64,000 nucleotides of DNA from Pomphorhynchus laevis (GCA_012934845.2 WNNJ02000096.1:1-64000); one strand, 5' to 3'; shown: positions 11,332 through 22,083, counted from the first letter of the stretch. A program made the numbers and translations. The notes: a model not told the origin generated them from the sequence alone.

Positions 11332-12640
11332 CATTGAATCGTTCTATTCTTCGTTATCGAAGTTATTTTGCAAGGATATTATATCTAATGACAAAGCGAA
11401 TGAACACGCAGTGTTCAAATTACGTTAGGTACTTACCATCACAGATAAATAAGTCTAATGATTTGGTTCATAACAACTCGGATGTTGCGAAATCCACATA
11501 ATAACGTCTACCTATTTAATAAGGTTTGGTACTTTTAAAATCTTATTTACTTATTTTCTACTAGTTAGATAAAATAATTAAATAATTAAAATTTAAATAC
11601 TGAAAGTCATTTAAATAAAAATAAATAAATACTTTAATTAAATAATTATTAAAATTATTATTTTTTAAATTATTTAAATAGAGACGCAATTTAGATAATA
11701 AGATTAGGCATTAATTTAATAAAAAAAATTAACTTAGTCAACTATTAACATTTAATTAATTTTATTTTATTTAATTGTGAACTTTTTATATTCGCACAGT
11801 ATATAATTAATCTATTATCAAAAATTAATATTGATAATAAATAATTATCAATTACTTAGTATTTAATTAATTGTATAAAATTAGTTTAGATAGAATTAAC
11901 AATAATAGGTTTTTAATGTTTATAAATGCGAGAAAACATTATTTACTCATATTATTGGTAAATTATAATTCTTTAAATACACGGCACCACTTTTGTTGTT
12001 TTTATTATTCAACATTTAATTATAATTTTTATTTTAATGTTATTATTTTAAAAGCAATTTAGTAAAACATTTTGAAATTATTTATTATTGTATTTCCTTA
12101 AAAATTGCTGAAAGGAGAAACAATATCAAAAATTAAATTATAAATTATTATTTCGTCGCAGATCTGTTAATGTAAATGGAGTCATTATAACATGTCTAAA
12201 TATGCCACTCTGCTGATCGATTTCTAAAGTAAACCAATTATAGATTAAACATATTTGTAAAATATTCATCAATATTTACTAATAAGAAATATATTTATTC
12301 ATTATATAACTATCGTTAAGGAATAAAACGTTTAAATGACTAATGACTTCCAACAACACAATTCTTAACTATAATTTATCTTTTATTGAATTAAAATCAA
12401 TTTTATTCTATAGAATTAAATATATTGAAAAATTAAATAATAAATTATATTTTATTATATATAATACAGGAAATATTGAAGATTCCATGCTTAGATGTAT
12501 TCGGTACATATATGGTGTGCATAGATGGAATACATACAAAATCAATATATATAATTTAAAAAAAGGAAATATAAATAAAAAATAATTATTTATAATTATA
12601 AAGTTAATTAAAAACTAAAATTAATTAAAAACTTTTTGAT
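11332..12640. other. AT-rich intergenic region
   Basis: No gene recognised. Short A/T palindromes occur near 11810-11850. The small open frames here (near 11.9 and 12.4 kb) are Asn/Ile/Tyr-rich, as expected for chance frames in AT-rich DNA. Confidence 0.5.
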
Positions 12641-12689
12641 TGTATTCAGTTATATTGCACACGTAAAGTGACAAACAATTTATACAATT

Positions 12690-12765
12690 CAATATCATTA
12701 CAATTCAAAAGCATTTAATACATTCAAAACATTTAATGTTTTTGAATTGTAATGATTATATTACA
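12690..12765. repeat. small palindrome
   Basis: atcattacaattcaaaa at about 12693 is inverted at about 12740-12760 (ttttgaattgtaatgat), giving a hairpin with roughly 20-bp arms. Its class is unknown. Confidence 0.6.
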
Positions 12766-13016
12766 TATATTAACATACATTAATTTTATATATTAATACA
12801 TATTTTATATATAAGCTAACGGAAGTAGCATATAAATTGATTTTAATTTAAACCTACAATTTATATTCATATATATAGATAAAATGAAATAATTAGTTAT
12901 TACCAAAAAAAATAAATTACAATATATAATATATATTTTCTGGTTATAGCTATTTATTTCATTTTATCTAATTAATCGAGTTCAGATCAGATGGATCCCA
13001 GAAGACGGTTATGTCT

Positions 13017-13017
13017 G

Positions 13018-13087
<70 letters not shown>
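13017..13087. repeat. (TA)n microsatellite
   Basis: About 35 uninterrupted TA units. It directly abuts the insertion at 13088, whose opening gttgttacacc reappears at about 13559. Confidence 0.95.
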
Positions 13088-13093
<6 letters not shown>

Positions 13094-13400
13094 ACACCTG
13101 CCCTGGGACACTCACTGGTGTACTCGTAAATAAATCACTATGTTTTCCTCATGAAGAGGCATAAACACCAGGCAGCATTCTATATATCCTCATCAGATCA
13201 AGAAATAGAACCGAATTATTCTCGCAATATTCAAAGTCGCTATGTATGCCCAGTCATCCTATGTGTGACGACAAACTTCAACAACGGTATACGCATTTCG
13301 CTCTAACGGAGCTCATCAGTACCGTGACTTTAATAATCATCCATAGGCACCTTAACACACGCTTAAACAATGTCTAATAGTAGTTCTGCTTTTCGAGTTT

Positions 13401-13403
<3 letters not shown>
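13088..13403 (-). mobile_element. small ribozyme-bearing insertion between TA microsatellites
   Basis: A block of about 315 bases of balanced composition sits exactly between two (TA)n tracts (to 13087 and from 13404). It contains the hammerhead at 13286-13323 on the minus strand and no open frame. Its left end, gttgttacacctgccctggg, resembles 13559-13580. PLEs and related elements are known to favour microsatellites, so this is probably a non-autonomous PLE or retrozyme-like copy. Confidence 0.6.
13286..13323 (-). ncRNA. type I hammerhead ribozyme, all core boxes intact
   Basis: Minus strand: stem I GGUA (13323-13320) with UACC (13289-13286), extendable by two more pairs outward; core CUGAUGA (13319-13313); stem II GCUC/GAGC (13312-13309, 13303-13300) with loop CGUUA; GAAA (13299-13296); minimal stem III A-U, U.G with loop GC; and cleavage triplet GUA, so the predicted cut follows position 13290. 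Every invariant nucleotide of the hammerhead core is present and both long stems are perfect. Very short stem III is the form reported for PLE-associated hammerheads, which may act as dimers. Confidence 0.75.

Positions 13404-13434
<31 letters not shown>
13404..13434. repeat. (AT)n microsatellite
   Basis: About 15 AT units, flanking the ribozyme-bearing insertion on its right side. Confidence 0.95.
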
Positions 13435-13438
<4 letters not shown>

Positions 13439-13544
13439 GAATATTATATATACAGGAATATTGTTCCTTTCTTCTGCTCTTATTCTATTCACATATTGTT
13501 GGTCTTCGATGATCGCAGACGGTAGTCCTGACACTATATATATT

Positions 13545-13905
13545 TATATAGTTGAATAATTGTTACACCACCTCTGGGGATCTTCATTTCGAGATACTGT
13601 CATATATTCCATGGAATAATTGGTATACCCAGATAAACAGATACAGAATATTATTTTTGACGTTTCGCCCTACTAGGCTTTATCAATTGTATGTTTTTTA
13701 GAAACTATATTTTTTATATTTTTTTTATTTTTTTTTAATTTTCTATATTTTTTTATGTTTATTAGAAACTATATTTCCTTAAAAAAATATAGTTTCTAAT
13801 AAACATACAATTGATAAAGCCCAGTATGGCGAAACGTCAAAAATAATATTCTGTATCTGTTTATCTGGGTATACCAATTATTCCATGGAATATATATATA
13901 AACTT
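13545..13905. repeat. large foldback with hammerhead-like boxes in both arms
   Basis: The left arm (about 13600-13715) and right arm (about 13780-13895) are near-perfect inverted copies, sharing atattccatggaataattgg, cccagataaacagatacaga and the gacgtttcgcc block. Each arm contains, in opposite orientation, UUGAUAA, a GCC/GGC stem and GAAACGUC. This is a hammerhead core altered at two invariant positions. The arms are separated by a T-rich centre. It resembles inverted PLE long-terminal-repeat-like ends. Confidence 0.75.
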
Positions 13906-14045
13906 CCTTATAGAATTCTGATTCCTTAGAGCATAACCTTCTCGCTCTCACTATTTCATTATATATAATATTTCGTTTAATTTGCGGGGCATGATTGCTA
14001 GACGCAAGCAAGTATGCCGGCTTCCAAGCAATCATTAAATTAGAA

Positions 14046-14440
14046 CAAAGCAATCATTAAATTAGAACATTAATTTGTGAGTTATTGTCGTTTTTACCCA
14101 AATGTTAGGCAAATATTTATAAGTAATTAAAAGCATATTAAATGTTATATACACAAATTTTACTACTTAAATATTTATAAGTATTTGAAAATACATATTT
14201 ATTACTAAAATATTTGTCTGTATCTATAAATACATTTAAATACTTAGATTATAGGAAAAAAATTAAATCAGAGAATAATGCTGAATGAAAAATATGCGAT
14301 GTGCAATTTTACAAATTAGAAAATTGAATAATTTATTTGATGAACTATCAATTTCTATTTGAGTATTATAATATTGATTTAAAAATTAAACAATTTTCAT
14401 ATAGATTGAATTTTAATTCAATAAATCTGTAGATTTTAAT
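14046..14440. repeat. dispersed AT-rich repeat, copy C
   Basis: Matches copy B (885-1110) over its left part and copy A (325-500) over its right part, so it is the most complete copy. A short duplication of its start (caaagcaatcattaaatta) lies at 14024-14060. Confidence 0.75.
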
Positions 14441-15262
14441 AGGCACAACATTTTAATAGGCATAAATATGTCCATTTCATCATTAAGGGCATCATAAAAT
14501 GCTGTTCTTAATATCTTATTAAGGACACCTGAAAGAACAGTAGAGTGGATTGTTTAGCACAATGACTTTAGAGAACGATTCACCGAATAATTAAAAGATA
14601 AACAATTTAGTAATTTATGCACATACGTCCACATAGATTTGTAGTCGTTTTTGTAATTTTGAGCAACGAAAATATAGCTATATCAGTTTTCTAGCATAAT
14701 AAAGTATGTAAGAATTTTTGTGTTGCCAATGCATTGAAAAAATGCTTGTGACTTGCGAAAAAATATCTATCTAAGTATGACTCACATGAAATAAAAGAAT
14801 TTTATTTTATATTCTAGAAATATTTGTTTGAAATATTTAATTAAAAATAAACTTAGAATTGATTTTAAATGCTAATTAAAATGATCAAATGCTTAATTTT
14901 CTATATTATAACTGTAATTAATAAAATTTTCTATTATTGCATAAATAATAATTTGCCTGATTGACATACCATAATCGTTTACAAGATAAATCACTAATTC
15001 TATCTTATGTAGTGTGCACACTTTCCACCTATTCATCATCATTATGGATTCTGTTTCTAAAAGTATTCGCAGATTAATTACTAGAAATTATGCAATGTTT
15101 CTTCAGTATTTTTCTTGAGAAAAATATGTTGAGAAATTAATATATCCGGTGTTCATTTCCTTGTCGACAAATCATTGGTAAATAAGATTGTTGTTGCAAA
15201 TTTTGTCTGCTAGCAATAATATATATAGAAGATAAGTGTAGTCAAAAATTTTATAAGCTGTA
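14441..15262. other. upstream region of the alpha-crystallin gene
   Basis: No other gene seen. A TATA-like run (aatatatatagaag) lies at about 15216-15230, some 35 bases before the ATG at 15263, and could be core promoter or 5' leader. No heat-shock elements were convincingly recognised. Confidence 0.35.
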
Positions 15263-17029
15263 ATGTATACTAACACATACACAAAGGAAATACTTGGATT
15301 AGTAGACGTACAGGGCAAGCAATTAAGTCCATTTGAATTTTCATTTTTCAAATGGATTTTAAAACCAATAGAGAATAGGGAAATCTATGCCAATAATGGA
15401 AAAGAGTATAAAATATGTGTCGGTGTTCACAATTTTCTTTGCCTAGACGATGATATAAGTGTTACGCTTGTAGGCAAAAACAATGGTCACTTTTTAATTG
15501 TATCCTGTCGGCATGTAAAAGATGATGGTAGTTGCGTTACTAAAAATCTTCTACAGAAGTTATATCGCTTACCAGGCAGGTATATTGAAGAATCATTGTC
15601 TGCGTTCATTGCAGACTCTAATTTATATGTCAGTGTTAAACTATTAGATACGGATGAATATTTGCATAGATCTGGGTTAGATTTGATGAAAGATGTTATC
15701 GGTACCGACTGCTCTTCAGGAGATCAATTTGATACTCTTGTTCAATCAATATACACTAAGGACGCGGCTGATCGAACACAACAGTATACTCGTAGAGCAG
15801 AGACATCTCCAGAAAATAATATCAGCAGAACTCGAATAGCAATGACATCAGGCGGTACTGTGGTCAGATCATCACAAAATCCCCAAGTTCAACCGGAAAA
15901 CGATATAAAAAAGGTTCAAATTTACTCTCAAGATAATGTATTTTCAACCTTTGAAATTCCAAGTGGTCAATCCGCGATTCGAAACGCCAGATCCCAAAGT
16001 GGTAATCAAGAAACATCACATGTGATTCCACAGGCACCTGCAAGAAGTGAAAAAAGATTGGCGATAGCTAAGGATGAAATGAAACATCATCATTTAACGG
16101 ATACCATAATACACACACCGGTTTATACTCCTGCATCATCTAAAAATACACTAATGAATGTATCATATAACGATCAACAAATACAGTCGAAAATTATGAA
16201 GGTCCCAAGTAAGCCGAGTAAGAAAGTTGCAGGTGATCTCTTAAAGCTTATGAACAAGTTTAATGATGCTGTTGTCATTGCTGATGAGAAACCAAAATGG
16301 ACGAATGTAAATAATACTGCGGCTGTGGCAAGTTCAAATGTATCATCAATTACAAAAAATCACCCGATTGTATATCAGGAAGATCAACCTTTACAAACTC
16401 AATCGATGGAGCATCTAGCCTTGGACGAAAATATCAAAGCTCCAGCCAGAAGAGCTAGTCTAATAAAATTGATTTCTGCAGATGTATATCCATTTACTAG
16501 CAACCGAAAACAGCCTACTGATGAAAATTACGATCATGATGTGAGCTATATGGAGGACACTAATCCTTTACGTGAACATCAAGTGTTGCCAAGTGTAACT
16601 GTTGATCAACCAGAGCATCAAGAACATCAGTCGCAAACGTTTACAACATTTTCACATCCTTACGAGGAGCTCGAAGAATCGGAAATCGAACAAAAATTCA
16701 AAAACTTGACTTTTAACACTGCTCTAAATCGATCAATTAGTAATGAGGAAAACGATACGTTACGTATCACCTTGGACTTAACCGATTTTAAGCCAGAACA
16801 GTTGAAAATATTTATAATTGATAATGAAATTCATGTAAATGTTGAAATTACGCATCTTAATGGATCTAATAAAATATTGAAGAAAACGTATAAATTACCT
16901 CGGAATGCAGACATCTCGAAATCGAAAACTCTATTTACACACCAAGGTAACCTGCAAATCGATGTACCAATTATTAACGTAGAAGATATGCTTATCACAA
17001 ATTTACCTAATGTTGCAACAGAATTTTAA
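15263..17029 (+). CDS. two-domain alpha-crystallin (small heat-shock-like) protein with long linker
   Basis: A single open frame of 588 residues. ATG 15263 is preceded in frame by TAA four codons upstream, so the start is secure. Residues about 45-127 form an alpha-crystallin domain: a beta-rich region with LIVSCRHVKDDGS, then YRLPGRYIEESLSAF and LYVSVKL, matching the family's RxYxLP and final V-x-V strand. Residues about 500-571 form a second one (LRITLDLTDFKPEQLKIFI, TYKLPRNADISKS, LQIDVPI). The roughly 370 residues between are polar, Gln/Ser/Asn-rich and probably disordered. In the family, these domains dimerise and hold unfolding proteins. Two crystallin domains per chain is a known flatworm trait, but usual lengths are near 310-360 residues, so this linker is unusually long. 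There is no C-terminal I-x-I motif; the tail is short. Intronless. Confidence 0.85.
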   Translation: MYTNTYTKEILGLVDVQGKQLSPFEFSFFKWILKPIENREIYANNGKEYKICVGVHNFLCLDDDISVTLVGKNNGHFLIVSCRHVKDDGSCVTKNLLQKLYRLPGRYIEESLSAFIADSNLYVSVKLLDTDEYLHRSGLDLMKDVIGTDCSSGDQFDTLVQSIYTKDAADRTQQYTRRAETSPENNISRTRIAMTSGGTVVRSSQNPQVQPENDIKKVQIYSQDNVFSTFEIPSGQSAIRNARSQSGNQETSHVIPQAPARSEKRLAIAKDEMKHHHLTDTIIHTPVYTPASSKNTLMNVSYNDQQIQSKIMKVPSKPSKKVAGDLLKLMNKFNDAVVIADEKPKWTNVNNTAAVASSNVSSITKNHPIVYQEDQPLQTQSMEHLALDENIKAPARRASLIKLISADVYPFTSNRKQPTDENYDHDVSYMEDTNPLREHQVLPSVTVDQPEHQEHQSQTFTTFSHPYEELEESEIEQKFKNLTFNTALNRSISNEENDTLRITLDLTDFKPEQLKIFIIDNEIHVNVEITHLNGSNKILKKTYKLPRNADISKSKTLFTHQGNLQIDVPIINVEDMLITNLPNVATEF

Positions 17030-17584
17030 CTAATTTACATATCAGTTTAAGTCAATTATTTAAAATATATCATTAGAGCTGAAATTAATGAATAATAAAT
17101 TTCTTTTAAAAAGATAAAATTGATTTCACCGTTGTATATTATTCATTTGTATTTAAGGTTTTGTATAATTTAAAGTTTGAGTAATTAACGCGATTTACTA
17201 AACAAATTTATTCAAAAATAACATTTTGGGTGTTATTATTTTTTCATTACTGGAACGAATTCCTATCACATAATATTTTTATCTTTCACAAAGTTGCATT
17301 ATTAATTAACAGCCTCTGAAAATTAATTACTTAGAAATGTAAATTCACTTTTGATAATTAATTTAAAATCTATTAATATTATTTAATTCAGTTTTACTAT
17401 TAAAATATCAAAATGATCTATAAAAATATAAGTCGCTTTTAAATAATCTAATCAAATAACATGTCTAGACAAATTTGACTAAAAGAAATATAAGATGTAG
17501 CTCGTTCATTCTATATTGCAGTCCAGTAAATGTGCAGAGTTAAAGGTTTTAATGATGTATTTTGTAGAAATATATCAATCTTAG
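17030..17584. other. 3' flank of the alpha-crystallin gene
   Basis: AT-rich. A polyadenylation-like aataaa-type signal (gaataataaatttc) lies at about 17089-17102. Nothing else recognised. Confidence 0.4.
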
Positions 17585-17720
17585 AAACGATCAGGTATAA
17601 GTGATACTCAACAAAATTGATATTTCGCTAGTAACTACCAGCATCTTTAAAAATTTGTTTTAAATTCCTGAAGATGCTAGTAGATCACAATTTGACGTTG
17701 TCACAATTTGATATAGTAAA
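17585..17720. repeat. decayed foldback with hammerhead-like arms
   Basis: The minus strand near 17620-17650 reads GATGCTGGTAG..CTAGCGAAATATC. The plus strand at about 17668-17690 reads CTGAAGATGCTAGTAG. These are opposite-orientation halves of the same family as 7041-7068. Too diverged to be active. Confidence 0.5.
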
Positions 17721-18090
17721 GTATACCAATTTTATAATAAGCTACTGGATTCAGATATTTGAGGTTATATTTCATTGCATTTTATTATTAAAATGTTGAA
17801 TTTTATTATTATTTTTGAATATTTAAAAATAGATCTACTAAATCGAATTTATATGTCAATAACATTTTATATGAAACATTCATATTTTACAAATTTAAAT
17901 ATTTATTTAAACGATTATATAAAATATAAGCGATTTATCTGCCTAATCGTTATTATGTAATAGCCATTTCCTTGAGATTAAAACAAACAGTTGTTTGATA
18001 AAATTCTGAACAACTGTTTGATATTCATTTTGTTATTAAATTGATCATTTAATAACCTGCATATTGCATTTTATTGCTTAAAACTATGCT
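17721..18090. other. intergenic, no gene seen
   Basis: AT-rich. A short inverted repeat, aaacaactgtttgat type, occurs at about 17984-18022. Nothing else. Confidence 0.4.
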
Positions 18091-18092
18091 GC

Positions 18093-18344
18093 AGTCATTT
18101 GCTGGTATTTTTAAGTTGGATGTTGTACGGGGTCGTAGAGTTAGAACTGATCTCCATCACTCCACATTTCCTTCTAAACACATATATCGCGAAACAGCAA
18201 GATTTTATTTCGTGGATATTTTATCTTGTAATATGCGGGTTTTTTATTTTTACTTTATTCGGCAATAATTACGCGAAAATCATTGTTTTTGATTCTAACG
18301 TTACTCATCACATAAAAATTGCTGTACCTTATATGACTATATAA
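18093..18344 (+). CDS. possible exon with two hydrophobic segments
   Basis: An open frame follows a plausible acceptor (actatgctgcag, ending about 18090) and runs to a stop at 18342-18344. It would encode roughly 83 residues with two strongly hydrophobic stretches: one around LLVFLSWMLYGVVELELI and another around FISWIFYLVICGFFIFTLF. No homology recognised. Hydrophobic frames are common by chance in AT-rich DNA, so this is only a tentative exon lying 110 bases before the next gene. Confidence 0.2.
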   Translation, partial: SHLLVFLSWMLYGVVELELISITPHFLLNTYIAKQQDFISWIFYLVICGFFIFTLFGNNYAKIIVFDSNVTHHIKIAVPYMTI

Positions 18345-18453
18345 CTCAATTAATGACACCACGACATTTAAAATAAAAAAAATAACAAAATCCAACACCA
18401 CTGTTTTTGAAAAACTGCTATATTTTACAAACATGAAAAAATATGTGGGCTAA

Positions 18454-20019
18454 ATGATTGTCTTAATCCTATACGTATCATTTTTAAATAGCGCCATCGC
18501 TTTTATACCTAGTCCCCTAGTTAAATTTGCTGGTCGTGCTTCAAATTCTATTACTCATCAAGGAATAACCAAGAAAGGATTTACAAGAACATTGCATCAC
18601 TTTCTAAAGGATATTGAACCGCTTGAATTTAGTCACGATGATGAGGCACCAAGTATGGGATCATTACTTACTCGCTACTATTCTAATAGCAGAGATGCAA
18701 GTATTGTTGAAAATGTATGTTCCGTATTTGGAGCACTTGAAGTACTGGTAAGAAACAACGCATTACAAGATATTAGAATTAGCACCAGACATGATCCTGT
18801 TGTTCACTTTGATTCAGAGAAGATACATGAGGCCAATCGAAGACTTATAAACGGGAGAAGAAAAATTATAGAAGCGGCATATCAAGGCCGTTTTGATATT
18901 GCCCGAGTTATATTGGGCGGACTTCTACATACACTTCAAGATTTCTACAGCCATACGAACTGGATTGAACTGGGTAATCGTAAACCATTGTACAACCTTG
19001 GTTTGTCTACCAATATTGGTGAGGTTGCTAAACAGACAGAAAGTACGTGTACCAATTCAGGATGTAGGGTAATAGTTAAAAAGTGTGATATTATACAAAG
19101 AATGGTATTTAGAAAGTGCCCCCTTGTATATTATTCATGTGAAAACAATTTGGATGCTAATATTCAACAGACAGGTAAGTTGACTTCCGGTTACGTATCG
19201 ACGGTTAATCTGATAAACAATAATAAAGACAGTATAAGTCCAAAACCAGTGGACTTTAAAAAGTGCTCACATGGAGGTATAATGGATGATTCAGCAAATT
19301 TTGATGCTATAGGTGGGATAAATAAGGACACTGGTGATGAAATCTATTCACCGCATTATTATTTTCACAAAGATGCAGCACAAACAGCAATTCTAGCCAC
19401 GGAATACTTTCTCACATATATTAGAAAGGAAATGGGAACTAAGAATTTTGCGAACCTAATTTATCTTAAGCTTAAGAATAGGACGGAGAGCAGTTTTTCA
19501 AATGTAGTGGAAGATGAATGCGAGCATCATTGCAGGACTAATCATCGCCAACAGTATAAAAAACAGATTCTAAAATGCATTTCGCTGTCTCAAAACTACT
19601 GGGGAGAAACAACAAATATAAACGATATAAAATTTGATAGTGTAAATGAAGGAATCAAAAGTAAGGATGACTTGTTTGTTGATACCTTTAAGTTCGTGAT
19701 GCATAAAATTAAGCGGATTGCTTTTCAGAGCTACAATAATCTATTTAATGTTAACACATTCGAAGAAAACGTGGAGGACACATTGGATGAAAACGATTGT
19801 AATCTTGACGATTCTCTTAATGAACGAGTAATTTCTCGTTTTGATAATGAAAACGACATTAACGCAGAAATGGCAAGTGATGTTCCATCAGTTCATTGTG
19901 GTACAAATGAACTCGAAGCTTTAATCTACAAAATGTCAAGACTCTCAAAGTTTCGCAGAAGTTCGAGTTTATGTGAAAATTCAGAAGATGGCCACCGCTC
20001 AAGCATTGCTGAATTATAA
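18454..20019 (+). CDS. secreted VWA7-like N-terminal-domain protein (no vWA domain)
   Basis: A 521-residue single-exon frame; TAA stands immediately before ATG 18454, fixing the start. Residues 1-17 are a signal peptide. Residues about 20-340 match the N-terminal domain of von Willebrand factor A domain-containing protein 7: TH..IT near 34-39, VHFDSE at 117-122, LLHTLQDFYSHTNWIELGN at 157-175, a Cys-containing insert (199-271, including CSHGG), and SPHYYFHKDAAQTA at 299-312. The conserved His/Asp pattern resembles a metal site, though family chemistry is not established. VWA7 proteins usually continue into a vWA domain; here the chain instead ends in an acidic, Asn/Ser-rich tail of about 170 residues. 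No following exon with a vWA fold was seen. Probably extracellular, function unknown. Confidence 0.8.
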   Translation: MIVLILYVSFLNSAIAFIPSPLVKFAGRASNSITHQGITKKGFTRTLHHFLKDIEPLEFSHDDEAPSMGSLLTRYYSNSRDASIVENVCSVFGALEVLVRNNALQDIRISTRHDPVVHFDSEKIHEANRRLINGRRKIIEAAYQGRFDIARVILGGLLHTLQDFYSHTNWIELGNRKPLYNLGLSTNIGEVAKQTESTCTNSGCRVIVKKCDIIQRMVFRKCPLVYYSCENNLDANIQQTGKLTSGYVSTVNLINNNKDSISPKPVDFKKCSHGGIMDDSANFDAIGGINKDTGDEIYSPHYYFHKDAAQTAILATEYFLTYIRKEMGTKNFANLIYLKLKNRTESSFSNVVEDECEHHCRTNHRQQYKKQILKCISLSQNYWGETTNINDIKFDSVNEGIKSKDDLFVDTFKFVMHKIKRIAFQSYNNLFNVNTFEENVEDTLDENDCNLDDSLNERVISRFDNENDINAEMASDVPSVHCGTNELEALIYKMSRLSKFRRSSSLCENSEDGHRSSIAEL

Positions 20020-20920
20020 TCGTTTGTTTTATTTTAGAACCATAGATAGTAGAATTGAATAATACTGAAACGCAAATAAACTTCTAATTCTTATTTGTAA
20101 GTTGTCAAAATAAGCTGTACTTTGTTTGTGTTGCTAACAAAATAGTAAAAGACAATATAAAATACAATCTCAAAATAGGAAAATACAATGTAAAATGTAA
20201 TCTCGAAATAGGAAAATAATATGTAAAATTTGCCTATAAAATGTATACTATTGTACCTGTTAATTAATATAAAATGTTTATTTAAAAATGAAAACAATTT
20301 GCATTTTATAATAATTTTATCAATGAAATTCATTGAATTATTCTTTTATATAGAAAATATTGTGCACTAAATTCAAATTGTCTTTATTATTATCAAATTA
20401 TAAATGATTCTGAATAATTAGAAATTATTGTACAAATTATAAGAATTATGAAACGTCACAAATCGTAGATTTTATAAGAGGAATAATTTTTGGAATTAGG
20501 TTAAATAAAATTAATTTAAATTTTATAAAGTTAAAATTATTAAATGTTTTAGATGCAAATGTAAAATTTTTGTAATATTATTTTATATTGATCCAATTAT
20601 ATTACAATAATATGATATATTATATTGATATAATTTTATACAAATTTTGTGCATATGCACTAAAGTTGTATTTAATATTATTTGAATCGTATTCAGTCAA
20701 TATTTTTTGATTTAATGTTTAATATTATTTTTTATTTATCAAATTATATTATAATTATATAATATGTTATATTGATATAATATTATTAATATTTTTGCAT
20801 AACACTAAATTCGTATTCAATATTATTTTTAAGTCATATGCAATCAATATTATGTTGATACAAAATTTTATATTATTTTATATTGATCAAATTATATTAT
20901 AACAATAAAATATTTTTTTA
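20020..20920. other. AT-rich intergenic region
   Basis: Contains short internal duplications (aatctcaaaataggaaaatac near 20170-20220) and an aattata/tataatt-rich tract. No gene seen. Confidence 0.5.
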
Positions 20921-21440
20921 ATTTGATTGTATCTATAGGCTTAAATTCTTCTGATTGTGGCACGATATTACCCTCACATAAATTGTTCCTATTTTTGATA
21001 CAACAGGATGCAAGTAATCAGCCTGGATGGGTCTCATCAGCTATAAACCCAGATCTACATTTCACGTTTCGACACTTATTATCTGCTTACTCCGTGCACT
21101 GGTGCTGATTGTCCTTGAACTCAGGACGTCTGTATCTTGATTCAACGCTACATCTACTTGGATGGCTGCTCCAGTGGTGTAGTAGATTAACATTGTTGTA
21201 TATTACTTACAGTAAGGGATCGTATTCTAAAAACGATATATTACGTATTCTAAATATGATAGATATTACTTACGGTAGGGGATCGTATACATTGTTGTAT
21301 ATTACTTACGGTAGGGGATCTATACATTGTTGTATATTACTTACGGTAGGGGATCGTATTCTGAGTCAGCAGCTGATGAACCCTACCCAGACTGATTAGT
21401 AGCGTCCTGCTGTATCAAGAATAGGAACAATTCCTGTGAC
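20921..21440. repeat. foldback element 1
   Basis: The left arm begins around ttcttctgattgtggcacga (20946). A partial inverted arm lies at about 21360-21440 (ctgatgaaccctacccag .. caggacgct-type sequence inverted). Between them lie four direct copies of a ttgtatattacttacggtag-type unit (about 21193-21355). Apparent open frames across it are not coding. The arms carry GTCGAAACG and CTGATGAG boxes when read on the inverted strand. Confidence 0.7.
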
Positions 21441-21449
21441 GGAATTGAC

Positions 21450-22083
21450 GAGTATCTATATGCTTAAATTCTTCTGATGGTGGCACGATATTATCATCAC
21501 AGGTATTGTTCCTATTTTTGATACAACAGGACGCAACTAATCAGCCTGGGTGGGTCTCATCATCTACTAACCCATTTCTACATTTCACGTTTCGACACTT
21601 ATTATCAGCTTACTACGTGCGCTAGTGCTGATTGAATTCAAACTCAGAACGTCTGTATCGCCATTCAACGCTAATTCACTATGCTAGCTGCTCCAGTTAT
21701 GTAGATATGCATTTCTGTATATTACTTTTGGAGGGGATCATATTCGAACGATCTATTAAAAATCTATCCTATGTGTGATCATGCTGCCACTTGCAATAGA
21801 TCGTTAGAATACGATCCCTACCAAAAGTAATATACAGAAATGTATATCTGCACAAGTGGATCAACCAACCTTGTGGATGTAGCGTTGAATCGTGATACAG
21901 ACGTCCTGAGTTAGAATCCAATCATCACATGTGTCGGAGTAAGCTGGTAATAAGGGTCGAAACGATAAATGTAGGTCTGGGTCAGCAGCTGATGAGTTCC
22001 ACCTAGGCTGATTAGTAGCGTCCTGCTATATCAAAAATAGGAACAATACCTGTGAGGATAATATCGTGCCACAATCAGAATAA
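21450..22083. repeat. foldback element 2 (terminal inverted repeats)
   Basis: The left arm starts near 21458 (ttaaattcttctgatggtgg). The right arm ends at about 22083 with the inverse (tcgtgccacaatcagaa). The arms are about 300 bases long and pair almost throughout, meeting near 21750-21790, where a second inner palindrome (ggggatcatattcgaacgat with its inverse) sits. It is the same family as the preceding element. No transposase is present, so it is non-autonomous. Confidence 0.75.

Noticed and set aside
20923-21399. Two consecutive open frames of 61 and 96 codons
   Set aside because: They run across foldback arms and tandem copies; the repeated peptide merely reflects the DNA repeat.
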